64,000 nt of DNA from Rhizaria sp. SCN 62-66. Lineage: Eukaryota > Rhizaria, unplaced. The position numbers were made by a program, and so were the translations under genes. Below the pieces are notes generated by a model. The model was not told the DNA's origin. It saw nothing but the letters and a program-made list of their open reading frames with translations, and searched no databases. This document shows, piece after piece, positions 11,401 through 22,223 of this stretch (position 1 is the stretch's first letter; each line of letters begins with the position of its first letter). The DNA lies in NCBI GenBank assembly GCA_001724265.1, contig MEDY01000164.1:1-64000 (forward strand), written 5' to 3'.

Positions 11401-14400
11401 GGCAGCGCGCCACCCCCGCAGCGCCGCCGCCGCCGCCGCCGAGGCCGAGGCCGACTGCCGCCAGCGGCGCGTTGCCGCTGCGGTGGCGGCGGCGGCGGCG
11501 GCGGCGTTGCGCTGCCAGACGGCGAAGGCGGCGCGTAACCGCAGCCGCTTGGAGGCCGCGGGCAAAGCAACAGCAGAGCCAGCGCCCGCAGCGCCAGACT
11601 GCGAGTGCGGATGCGAGTGCTGCTGGGAGGGCGAGCGGTGAGCTGTGAGGGGACTGAGGCGCTGCTGACGAGAGGGGGTGCCGGGACCGAAAAAGTCCCC
11701 GCCGCTGCTGCTGCCACCACCAACGGCAAATGCATTATTCGTGCCGTCGCTGATGTTGTCGCCGCCGTTGTTGGCAGTGGAGGAGTAGGGGTAATAAAAG
11801 GCAGCCGCAGTAGTGGCGGACTGGTCGGCAGCGTCACGGGGTGGCTGGGCAGTGTAAGTAGAACTTAGAGCGCTGCCGTGTTGAGCCTGCAAGTAAGCCT
11901 GGCTGGCGTTCACGGCTGTCGTGTTGCCGTGGACGTTGTCAGCGCCGTTTGCGTTGTTGTTGATTGCGGAGAGATCAACAGATACATCACAGAGACCATT
12001 GTCACCAATAACGTTGACACAATTCGTGTTGATGTAATTGCTGGCTCTGACAGGAGGCCTAGAGCTCGGGCGAGCCAGTGAAATCGACGTATTGCCGTTC
12101 ACATTGTTGTTAAAAGCAGTAGCATTGTTTGTACTGACATTATTATTGTTGTTGCTGCTGTTGACAGCATAGTTCTTAGCCAGCGACAACATGGCAACAC
12201 TCAAATCGTTCACATTGTCACTGTTCGCGCTGCCGATGTTGACGCTACTCCCTGCTGTGGTATTGTTGCCGTCCAAGTGCCCCGGCCGAGGCAGCGTACG
12301 GCGAGACAGCGACAGCATATTGACGCCGTTTATGCCGGCGCCAACACCAGTGGCCACAGCGCTAGCAGAGCCATTGCCGGTTGCGTTAGTTGCCCCACGC
12401 GTCCCATGTGTACCGTGAGAACTCGTGTTCATCGTCGTCGCGGGGCCCGTGTTAGTGCCGACGCCGCCGATAACGACGCCGCCTAGAGTGACCGCCGTCG
12501 TCGTCGAGTTCATGTTGCCAGCACCGGCGTTAAGCTGTGCGTTGCCTGTGTTGGCAGTTGAGTGCAGCGCGCCGATCGCGCGGCCGTTGTTCTGAAGGTA
12601 AGCCACATGCTGCATGTGTAAGGGGGTACTTAGATTCACAAACCCGAACGCAGCAGTGCCCGCGCTAGTACTCGCGGCAGCGCTGTTGTTAGTTGCGGTA
12701 ACAGTGGCATTTGCAGCAAGAGGCGCAGCGACAGGGGTCGGTGTCGGAGCGAGGATGGGAGTCAGTCTAGGCGAAGGGATCTTCGTAGCGTTGAGACCAC
12801 CATTAACAGCAGTAGCCGTGGCAGCGGTACTATTGCGGCTATTTGCGGCATTCCCGGAGCTGTAAGTGGGAACGGGCGCGAGCATCGACCCCTTACCCAG
12901 CCCCGGCAGCGCGGCTAAGGGTGCGGCAGCTAAGGGGGTACTTACACTGAGGCTGGCATTTGCAGCGGCGACGCTAGTGTTGGCGTACGCTGCGGCCGAT
13001 GACGAGGGGGGACGCAGTGCAGTCTGAGACTTCTGGGGCGGCGCGCGGGCCTGCAGGGGCAGCGCCTGACCCTGACTCTGGTTCTGGTTTAGACTCTGAC
13101 CGTAAGCCTGCGCCTGCGCCTGCGCCTGCGCCTGGGCCTGGGCTTGGGCCAGGGCCGCAGTGTGGGCCTGAGCATGCGCGTGCGCCTGCGACTGGACAGC
13201 GTTCATATGGCTGTTATTAGAGGCGCTGAAGTCGTGGTTTTCATTGGTGTTGTTCTTAAGGAAATGCAAGAGGGCGGCAGCTTGAATCAGCTTGCCGACG
13301 GCAATCTCCTTCTGTTCCTCATCTAAGTGGGGGTTTCCCCTGACAATGCCCACGACTCGGCTTAAGTTTCCACGCGTGACCGTGGCTGCGAGCTTCAACA
13401 GCACCGACGGCTCCCACGCAACACCCTTAAATCCATCGTTCGCGTCTAAGGGGTACTTAGACCCGCCTGGCGTCGAATTATGACGGAACCACTGGTTGGT
13501 ATTGCTATTGTACTGCTGCGCCCCGCCTAAGGGTGACTGCTGCTGGTGTAAGTAGCTGTGGTGGCCGTCATCGCCCTCCGGAAGCAGGTCCCACTCTCCG
13601 GCGTACCGGTGCAAGTGGGCTGGCGCGGGAGAAAACCAGACACCCTTAGACTTGGTGTAAGTGCCTTTAGCGTCATTATGAACAGCACTGTTATTGTTGT
13701 TGTTATTATAACGACGGGAGCGGGCGGCTTCGAGACTCGCGAGGTAGCCAGCGGTCGCTGGCTGCGACTGGGCCGTGTGAGGGTCCTGGATCAGATCTAA
13801 GTACCTCGCCAGCTGCTCGGCACTTACATTCGCGCCGAGAGCGCCATTGGCACCGCTAAACACACTGCCGTCGCCGCTGCTGCCCTTGGCGCTGCGGCCG
13901 CGCGATTGCGACCGCGACCGAGACCGTGAGCGTGAGCGGCTGGTATCGCCCTTGCTGTTAGCGTCGCCGGCGGGGCGGCCGTTGATGGTGAAGTAGCGCG
14001 AACGTTCGCGCACTTTGCCCGGGGATAGCGAAGACGCCAACACCGGCGGGGGCCGGCCGGAGAAGCTGCTGTTGTTGACGCGCATTACGACGCTCACGTC
14101 GTGGCTCTTCTCAAGAGCGGCACCGCTCGTATTGACGCCGTTGTTGGCGCTGTGCACGTTCTCATCGTTGTCAACGCCGTTATTCTTGTTGTTGTTGTTG
14201 TTGTTGTTGTCGTTGTGAGTGGAGACAATGCCTGATCCGTACGGGGCAGCGACGGCTCCGTTTTCGTCGCTATCAAGACTGGTATTGTCGTGATTGTGGC
14301 TGTAGATCGCACTGGTGTGCAGCTGAGCGCGGGACACGCTGAGGTCTGTAAGGGGGTACTTACATTTGGCGACGCTGCCAGGACTGCGGCTGCGATTATA

Positions 14401-14468
14401 GCTCTTGTTGTTATTGTTAGAGCCGTTACCAGTCATACTGTTGGAGTGATTTCCGTGAATGTCAGCTT

Positions 14469-14502
<34 letters not shown>

Positions 14503-16563
14503 GTTGTAGTGGCTGTTGTCAAAGCGGCGGTGTCCATGGGCGGTACCGTTGCTGTTGTCATTGCGGTGGCGCTCGCGACCGCGCCGACTGCTGCTGACAC
14601 TCGCATTGCCACTGTTGTTGTTGTTGTTGCCGTCGTGATTGTTGTCGTTGTCACTGCTACTGTAGCTATCGTTGCTGTCACTTAAGTAATACTGCTCGTT
14701 GAAGTGACCGCGAGCAGAGTGACCGTGAGCAGAGTGACCGTGAGCGTCGTCGTCATCCGTCACAGTAGCCCGCGGCAGCTTACTCTGACTAGGCCTGTGA
14801 CTTATCAGACTGTGACCAAGGCCTGCCTCAGCCGCCGCCGCCGCCGCCGCCGCAGTAGCAGCAGCAGCGGCGCTAGCATTGTAACGCGACTGCGGGCGTG
14901 AATGTGACTGTTCGTGCGAGTTGTTGCTGTGACGACTGTGCATGTTGGGAGTCGACAGCAAGTTGTGACCGTGAGCAGCATGTGTCCCGGCAAGGTGGCC
15001 GTGAGGAGCAGGACTACGCTGCACCAGTAGCCCAATATCGGCCAAAACCCCCGCCACTGACCGCGACAATTCATTTTTGTTGCCATCGTGATCACTAGCC
15101 CCTTCCAGCTCCCTGTCTAAGCGACGAGGCGTCTTATTGGGAACATCAGTCATATTATTGCTATTTGTGTTATTGGCAGTCGCAGTCACGTTGAGCAAGG
15201 CACCAGCAGCATCCTCCTCGTCGTCGCTGTTGTTAGTGTAGTGACCGTGAGCAGCAGAGTGACTGTGACCGTGGCCGTGGCCAGGACTGACCATGTAAGT
15301 ACTGCCTTCTAAGGGGGTTGCAAGCCCGTTATGCCCGAAAACACCGCTCTGTTGCTGCGAATGCATCTGCGACTGTTGTTGCAGCCGCAACTGTTGTTGT
15401 TGCTGCAACAACTGCTGTTGCTGCAGCTGCAGTTGCAACTGCATCTGTTGCTGCTGCTGTTGTTGCTGTTGCGCCAACAGCAGCGCACGCGTATGCTCTT
15501 GCTCCTGTTGCTGCAGCAAACTTACATTAGCCGCGTCCAGATCACGTTCACGCCTGCGGGCAGCCGTCACCGCCGCCGCCGCCATCGCCGCCGCCGCAGC
15601 TGCCTTGGCCTGTGACTTCGCCTCAGCAGCGGCGGCGGCGGTGGCAGCGGCGCCATTGTGGACCCCTGATAGCCTTTTGCTGTTGAGGTTGCGAGAGGAG
15701 GGGCCGTTCGTCGCACTCGATTTCGCACTTACTGCCTTGGTCGCAGCAGCTGACGCAGCAGCAGCAGTGGCGGCGGCGGCGGCAGCGGCGGCCTCGGCAG
15801 CCTCAGCGGCTAATAGCGCAGAGTGGGAGCGGCTTAGCTTCTCGCTCTCTGCGGCGCGGCGCGCGCTGAGAAAGCCGAGGCTTGTCATAGCAGCGGCAGT
15901 GACACTGTTATTGCTCGCGCTTGTGTTTAGATTGGTGTTACCATTGCTGTCAAATTGATTTAAAAATGACGAAGTTGACGGCGATGCAAACGGACGGCTA
16001 GTCAGCGGCGGCGGCGGCGGCGGCAGAGCGGGGCCAGCATAGTAGCCGTTGCCATTGCCAAACTGTTGCTGCTGCAGCTGCTGTTGCTGTTGATAGTGGC
16101 CTCCAAGACTCAGCGCAGTCGCACCCAGCGCGTTGGCGTTGTTGTACATGAGCATGTTGTTGCTGGCACTGGTGTTCGCGGGCCCGCTGCTGTTCACAGA
16201 GCCAACCGACATGCTGAGGCTCGTGTTGTGGCCGGCAGGCGCAAGGCCGGGGTAAAGCGCGTTCAGCAGCGAGCCGTGTCGCAGAGCCTCGGACGCAATC
16301 TCCGAGCGGCTTGAATTCAAGTACGCGTCGACCGCGCGCCCCACACTGGAGCCAGCCGCAGCCGCTGAAGCAGCCGTGGAGGCAGAGGCGGCAGGGGCGG
16401 CAGAGGCTGAGGGGCGGCGGGTGCCGGAGACGGAGGGCCGGCGCACTGCGGCGCTGCCGGATCGTGTGGGTTTGTGAGGCGGGGCAACCGGCTTGCTAGT
16501 GACCGTCGTGAATTTGGGCACGGGGGGCTTTTCGCGGCCCAGGAGGTAGCCGTGGGAGGCCAT
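5436..16563 (-). CDS. Giant Sfi1-type centrin-binding repeat protein
   Basis: Three exons, complement(10403..16563), complement(9726..10187) and complement(5436..9585), join in phase to give 3590 aa. Donors are GTACGT at 10402 and 9725; acceptors are CTAG and CAG. The call rests on helical repeats with an aromatic/Trp every 30 or so residues, such as LRAAFAVWQRN, LRRYLALWLAARRRR, ALARWLHYAG, LNFQAWRQTAALRARGR and RVVWQKWTDAL. They cluster at about residues 1660-1740, 1905-2300 and 2640-2730. Sfi1-family proteins form long helices that bind centrin at centrosome or basal-body half-bridges. The rest is low complexity: poly-Gln near residues 360-405, Asn and Ala runs, and AHGH repeats. The repeats here are fewer and more dispersed than in yeast Sfi1, so orthology is not claimed. 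The three exons agree in frame and in repeat type, which supports one gene rather than two or three. Confidence 0.75.
9361..9385 (-). repeat. GTT/AAC trinucleotide run (poly-Asn)
   Basis: A perfect (GTT)n tract on the plus strand, encoding seven or eight Asn on the minus strand of the Sfi1-like gene. Confidence 0.8.
12617..12634 (-). repeat. Inverted-repeat element, copy 3
   Basis: On the coding strand this is TCTAAG-TACCCC-CTTACA, with a 5-bp core stem apart from one C/C clash. It is read as CTA AGT ACC CCC TTA CAC (L S T P L H). Confidence 0.7.
12929..12946 (-). repeat. Inverted-repeat element, copy 4
   Basis: On the coding strand this is TGTAAG-TACCCC-CTTAGC. It is read as GTA AGT ACC CCC TTA (V S T P L). 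A half-site (CTAAGGG on the plus strand) lies about 15 nt away. Confidence 0.7.
13444..13462 (-). repeat. Inverted-repeat element, copy 5
   Basis: On the coding strand this is GTCTAAG-TACCC-CTTAGAC: the longest perfect stem (7 bp) with a 5-nt loop. The left arm is read in a different frame from copies 1-4 (TCT AAG TAC CCC, S K Y P). Loss of one C returns the right arm to TTA GAC. Confidence 0.8.
14184..14216 (-). repeat. GTT/AAC trinucleotide run
   Basis: A (GTT)n tract encoding Asn in exon 1 of the Sfi1-like gene. A similar tract lies at about 14468-14508. Confidence 0.75.
14347..14364 (-). repeat. Inverted-repeat element, copy 6
   Basis: On the coding strand this is TGTAAG-TACCCC-CTTACA, again a perfect 6-bp stem. 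Compared with copy 1 the second base pair is switched from C-G to G-C. It is read in a third way: TGT AAG TAC CCC CTT ACA (C K Y P L T). Confidence 0.8.
14704..14748 (-). repeat. Three 15-bp units encoding His-Gly repeats
   Basis: Three tandem units of a GTGACCGTGAGCAGA type (the first with one change, the last diverging at its end). On the coding strand they encode repeated S-A-x-G-H. Further single copies of GTGACCGTGAGC lie at 6726, 14965 and 15241. Confidence 0.7.
15363..15475 (-). repeat. Gln-rich CAG/CAA tract
   Basis: An interrupted CAR repeat encoding a Q-rich segment (about residues 362-400) of the Sfi1-like protein, mixed with Leu and Met. Confidence 0.75.
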
Positions 16564-17022
16564 TGAGAGCGTAGAAAGCGGGCCAGGGGATCAGGGCGGA
16601 ACCGATGGGATATGCGCACTGGAAAGACTATGTAGGGGAATATTAAAACAGTAAGATGATACAATATGCCAGGTTAATATTTGTTTGTGCTGCTATTTTC
16701 GAATTACACGGACTTTAACGCCTCATGATCTTGCTTGAGATTTTCTGTTCGTTGGGACTAAAATAGAGCCGTTGGCTTGCCACGACTGGCATTACTGTAG
16801 GTCGTGAGCCCATTTCCTGCTTATACTGAGTACATCTCTTGGTTGTTGTCATATTCTCGTTTAAATTGGAGATATATGATTTATTGTTACGCAAATATTA
16901 TTAATTTAGCCCACGAAGTATACAATGACCTTTTTCACTGACATTTACCATGAGCACAAGCAAGATGTTCAAGTTGTCTCAATTCACACACAGTACTCAA
17001 CAGAGCTCAGTCTTTCACTCAT
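16564..17022. other. Intergenic region between two minus-strand genes
   Basis: This holds the 3' flank of ALG9 and the promoter side of the Sfi1-like gene. It is AT-rich from about 16620. AATAAA on the minus strand at 16880-16885, about 140 nt past the ALG9 stop, is a plausible poly(A) signal. Nothing else is recognised. Confidence 0.4.
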
Positions 17023-20000
17023 TCAAGCGTTACCGCTGTTCTTGCCCGTCGACGTCGCCGCTGCCGTCGCAGCAGTAGCACCAGCGGCGGCGGCGCCCTC
17101 GCCGGCCTTCTTGACCCTGCGCCAGAGCGTCATGGGGACAAAGCGGTTGCGTTTCTGCCACAACCCGTGCACGTAAAACGCCCGATGGAGCGACCCGGAG
17201 CGGTCGATGTCGATGAGGGGCGCCGAGGTCACGGCCCACCACTCGCCGCTCTTGTCCAGCCCGGTCTGCACGGCGCTGGCGTGCGAGCCCGAGCCGGCCG
17301 CCGCGGGGGACGCCGCGCGGCTCGCCCAGGCGTCCTTAGGGTGGGTACGGTCGGGCCCAAGGTCCGTGTCGACGACGAAGTCGCACTCGGAGAGCGGGAT
17401 GAAGCGGTCCTCCTCGCGGCGGTTCAGCTCGTTCATGTGCTTCGCGGCGGGCGCGGTCGCGCCACGGACCGAGGAAGCCGTGATGTTGGAGCCGAAGTGC
17501 TGCGGGAGCAGGCCGCCGAAGTCGCAGTCGATGAAATATAAGTCCAGCCGGGGGCGAACGAGACGGGAGTAGCCAGCGGCGATCTTCGAATACCCATCGG
17601 CAGCAGCAGCAGAATCCCCCGCCTTGGTACTATGGGGCTGGTTCGTGAAGATGCGACCGACAGCGCTGCCGAGAGCAAACACATTGTCCTCACCAAAATC
17701 ACCACCATTAGCACTGGAGCTAGAGCTAGAGCGAGAGCTGGAGCTAGCCTTGTTATTGCTGTTACTCTCATAGTGGGTGGTAATGATGGTGGGCAGGCCG
17801 TCGCGGCTGTCGCGCTCTGACTGGGCCTTGGCGACTTCGGCCTCAGTCACTGGGGCCCACGCGGCCTCGGGCAGGTAGAAGTACGAAGGGAAACGGTACC
17901 ACTCTTTGCCGACGCAGACGCGGGCAACAGAGGACTGCTCTGCAAGGAGCTTCGCGTCCGCAAGCGAGAGGCCGGCGACGGAGACGAGGGGCTCGGGGGT
18001 CTTGGCCTCCGCCATAGTGACGAGGCGGGGCATCGTCTCGCGCGCGTAGCCCAGCGGGGGGCGGCCGGTCAGGTTGAAGTAGTTATTCGCCGCAGTGATG
18101 GCCCCCATCAGGGTCGTGTCAGTCTTCAGAGCGCCGGCGACGGCCAGCGTCGGGTCACTACTGTCAACAACGCCGGAGCTCGCGACGCCGAGGCGAGCAC
18201 CGCTAGCGCTGGCAGCATGGGAAGCCTTGTCACCGTGACTGTTGTTGTTGCGATCGTCATTGCCGCTGCTGTTGCTGCTGTTGGCGCTGGAGTTGGCGTT
18301 CTGGTTGCTGTCGGTAGCGGCAGTGCTCTGCACGGTGTGGAAGGCGGCAAACGCGACGAGGCCCGGTGTCGTGGCAGAGGACACCTGTGCATACAGGGTG
18401 AAGAACGTCACGGCTGGCGCGGAAAAGTTGTACAGCACAGCGAAGGCGCGCGAGACTGAGAGCGTGCAGTGCAGGATGAACAGAGTAACCGCGACGATCC
18501 AACTCGCGAGACGCCAGGGCGCGCGGCGGCGACGGCGAAGCGTCGCAAGCGAGCCGCGAACAGACGCAATCGGGCCGCACACAGCGTTAGCCGCGGAGGC
18601 GCTCGCAGAGCTGGCGTTTGTGGAGGCGGTGGCAGAGCTGGAGCTGGAGCTGGTAGGACTGGCGGCAGTGCCAGCGCTAAAGTTGTTGCTACCGCTGCCG
18701 TTGTTGTTATTGTTGTTGCTGAGCCCCGCGTTGTTGGCGCTAGCGGTGTCGCGGGCGCGGAAGACGATGATCTTGAAGTAGAGCATAATCCGCTCCCACG
18801 CGGGCCGCGCCACAAAGGCCGCGCGCGCGGCGCTGAGACTTGCACTCACACCACTGCTGTTGCCGCCGCCGCTGTTGTGCGACAGAGACGATGAGCGAGA
18901 CCGGCCGTTGGCATTGGAAGAAACAGAACTTGCATTCGCGGCACTGTCGCTAGCGCTGTTATTCGCGCTCTTAGGGTCACAGTCGCTGCCACTAGCAGTC
19001 TTGGCGCTACTGTTGTTGCTGCTGTTGTTGTCGGAGCCAGAGGTGGGCTCGTTCAACGCGGACTGGACGAGGGCCGTGTCCAACACACTGGGGTTGAAGC
19101 CGACGGCGACGGAGGCCGCGTCAGCCGCAACCTGGACACACGCCAGCAGGATCTCGAGGCCAAACGCAGCAGCCAAGCACAGCAGAGGGTAGATAACGTA
19201 GAGAAAGCGCTCTTCTTTGTGAGGCTGGGGGAACATCACGAGTACCCACAGGTACATTGGCGTGAGCAGCCACGCCTGCGCAATCAATGAACACGACCAA
19301 TCGGCTAAGTAGGACGCCGCGCGCGCCGAGAAGGTACTTAGACCGGAGCGCGGGGTACTTACACCAGGAGCGGGGAAGCCCAGCAGCGCGCGGGTGTAAG
19401 TGGGCCAGCCCCTGAGAGCGCCGAAGACGACCATGCCGGCGCCTGAGATGAGCGCCAACGCGAAATGCGCGACTGCGAGACCAAACGCAACACCGAAGTT
19501 GAGAAAAAGATTGACGAAGTAGTAGGTCCATGGCTCCGTGCCATAAAGCTGCTGACCAGCGCCGTCGTCATTGTCGTCGCCAGCGAAATTGCTGTTGTAC
19601 ATCGCAATGTTCCAGACCGCGATTACCGGCGCGCGGTTGTAGTAGTGCCAATCGACAAGCACTGACAAACCCAGGATGCCGGCGGCGGACGCGGCGGCGG
19701 CGGCGGCGAGGTATAGCAGAGACCACTGACGCGCGCGCGCAGGCTCGAAGGAGACATACGGCGACGTGAGGGCCAGGGGGGCCGCGGCCGAGGCCGAAAG
19801 GCCGATAGGGTTGACGAAGAAGCGCAAAAGCCAGCCCAGGGAGAGCGGGGGCAGCGTCAAAGCAGCGCGAACAGCCAGTACACTGCTTGAATTGACACTC
19901 GCGGCGGCCGCAGCGGCGTTGCTTGCGATGATTTCGGCCTGGGAAATGCTGCTGCGACGGCTGTTAGCGACTGAGCTGGCGGCGGAGCTGTTGGCTGAGC

Positions 20001-21432
20001 TGTTGGCTGAGCTGCTATTGCTGCTGTTGCCGGAGTAAGGCCCGTGCCGCTGCCGCAGCGTGCTCATGTTGAGACTGCTCTCGTAGCTCAACACACTTGC
20101 GCTCCCATTGACAGAGCCCACAGTAACAACGCTGTTGTTGTCGCCAGCGCTGGCATTGGGGCTCGCGAAAGCGCCGGACTTTGCGTGGCTGGTTCTCGGC
20201 GTGCTGAGCCCGCTGTTGTTCGCGCTATTGCCCGCGCTCGCATTTGCACTGCCATTCGCACTCGGATTCGCGCTACCGTCGGCGCTGGCGATGCCGTTAG
20301 CACCAGAGCTGCTCTGAGAGCCTGTGGCGGCGTCTGTGACAGCGGGGGCCGGGGGCAAGACGCCAGCGGCAATCGCGGCGGCAGCGCCCTGAGGCAGCGA
20401 GGCCCAGTAAGGCAGTGGCGCGTCAGACCAGTCCCAGGGACGGTAGGTTTTGAGGGCCTGCCAACCCATGGGCAGCACCATGAAGACGATGAATGGCCAG
20501 CCGAGCAGCCCGGCGAGCGCGACCCAGAAGATCATGAGGGCGAAGTGGCGACGCACGTACGCGGGGGCCGCGCGCGGGTCGCTGGCGTTGACCCAGGCCG
20601 CCCAGGCCAGCGTGAGCGTGTTCATAGTGAAGGACTGGGGAAGAATGGCGTGCCCGGCGTGGTCGAAACCGCTCGAGAAGAGCAGGAATACGAACAGGAG
20701 ATTAGATACGCGGCGGCCGAAGCGGCGCGCGATGGCTGCAATAAAGATAGCTTGGGCCAGAGCGCAGTACATGGCGCTGATGACCTTAATCACGAAGAGA
20801 ACGCCGATCTTGCCGAACTCCTGCTCGACACCGAGGTACCTGGGATTGAAGAGAAGGAAACCCAACAATATAGATACATGAGACATTTAGATTTTTAAGT
20901 GAAAGCAGGAAGGACGGTAAAACATACACATATGCGCACTACAACTCAATGATGTCGCAACATAAAATAATTACGACCGATTTAGGCAGAGAGGATGTGG
21001 AAACATGACGTACTTCGCGATGTATCCGATGATGGCATAGGGCCAGAGAAAGAGATAGGAGCGCAGAGAGTATTCGCTGCTGTACTCCCACGTCTGGAGT
21101 CCGCGACCGTACATAAGCAGGTGCAGCGGCTCGACGTAGTTAAACGTCTCATCGCAGTCCATGACCGGGGAGAAGAATGCGGAGAGAGCACGGAAGCAGA
21201 ATAGCGCGATCAAGTGCACCACCAGAGGCCAGGCGGGCTCCAGGGGGGCAGGGGAGGCCGTCAAACGCGACGCACAGCTGCCAAGCATACTACTGCCGGA
21301 GCCAGAGGGGCCGGAGCCAGCGCCGCCGTTGCCGGTGCCGTTGGCGGCGTTGGAGACGTTGCCGTTGATGGCGGTGTCGGGCGCCGAGGGCCGGCGGGAC
21401 CCACCCGCTCCAGAGAGGCGCCGGGCCGACAT
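17023..21432 (-). CDS. ALG9: ALG9-type alpha-1,2-mannosyltransferase
   Basis: Exons complement(21014..21432) and complement(17023..20839) join in phase 2 (donor GTACGT, acceptor CAG), giving 1411 aa. ALG9 is an ER membrane GT22 enzyme that adds mannose from dolichol-phosphate-mannose to the lipid-linked oligosaccharide precursor of N-glycans. DCDETFNYVEPLHLLMYG followed by LQTWEYSSEYSLRSY (about residues 87-125) is the luminal catalytic-loop signature of the family. LYGTEPWTYYFVNLFLNFG (about 575-593), QPHKEERFLYVIYPLL (about 680) and KEWYRFPSYFYLP near the C-terminus are ALG9-specific blocks. Hydrophobic spans lie between them. The usual length is about 600 aa; the excess is Ser/Asn/Ala-rich inserts, which interrupt the enzyme between conserved blocks. 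ALG12 or PIG-B are less likely given these blocks. Confidence 0.92.
19332..19364 (-). repeat. Pair of TAAGTACC half-sites in ALG9
   Basis: On the coding strand, GTAAGTACCCC and CTAAGTACCTT occur about 21 bp apart and encode VSTPR and LSTF within an insert of ALG9. They match the left arm and loop of the inverted-repeat element but lack the right arm. Confidence 0.5.
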
Positions 21433-22223
21433 TAGACTGGGGGCACAGCGACGGCTGCAACGGCGGACGCGCTAAGGCACAGATGCAGCGTGGGGGGTTG
21501 TCGCACGCGCGCACACAGACTCGTTTGCAGTCACTCGTTTGCAGGCACAGCTGCGAGATACGAGCTGACGAGCAAGCGGGGGCACAGGATGGAGGCGAGG
21601 GCTCTTGAGAACAGGAACCTACGCAACCCGCGCACAAGGGGTGTCTGCAGGTGTTCGATTAGAGTCAGAGAAGAAGAGGAAGTAAGGGAGAGTAAGCGTT
21701 TGAGTTGAAGGGAAAGGAAGGGGCAACTTACGGTCAAGCGAGGTGATAGCAAAGGCAGGATATGACGACCAGTACTGAGAGTTAAAAACGCCTAATAACA
21801 AATCTACACAGAAAATAATTCAACATATACCTGTACATCGTATTCACCGCAAACGACAGATGCTGCACTGCAATACAGACTCCATTCGAAAGGCCTAATA
21901 AGTCACATGCTTGTCGTCGAGGTTATCGCGTCGGTCGACGGTTGCATCCCATACAAACTGGAGTTCAGTTCTAAAAGCAGGCATATCTCGCCGTAATCAG
22001 CCATGGTCATGATAAAAATGCGACAAGGAGATCAAAATAAGCATTATGTTTTATTTTTGTGTGTTTTGATATAATATTCAACTAGTATAATGCGCCTATC
22101 GCGCGTTAGGTGTTTTGTTACTGACAGGCAACCGTTCCCTTCGCGCATCACTCATGATCGCGGCTTCGTTTTCACTCTAAAACAGAGGAGTTAGCTCGCA
22201 ATGGCAACGTCGCGCCGCCATCT
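21433..22223. other. Intergenic region upstream of ALG9
   Basis: This holds the 5' flank of ALG9 and the 3' flank of the UBL-domain gene, both on the minus strand. It is mixed GC to about 21760 and AT-rich beyond. I see no supported gene; short frames here lack the codon bias of neighbouring exons. Confidence 0.4.

Noticed and set aside
3946-14364. GTAAGTACCCCCTTAG read as 16-nt ultra-short introns (donor GTAAGT, acceptor TTAG)
   Set aside because: No supported intron in this window uses GTAAGT, copy 2 lacks the initial G, removal of 16 nt would break the frame, and the arms pair as a hairpin. It is left as a repeat element.
14160-14700. Regular GTT and short tandem repeats as a CRISPR-like array
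   Set aside because: These are trinucleotide and 15-bp coding repeats (poly-Asn, AHGH) in a eukaryotic exon, with no unique spacers.
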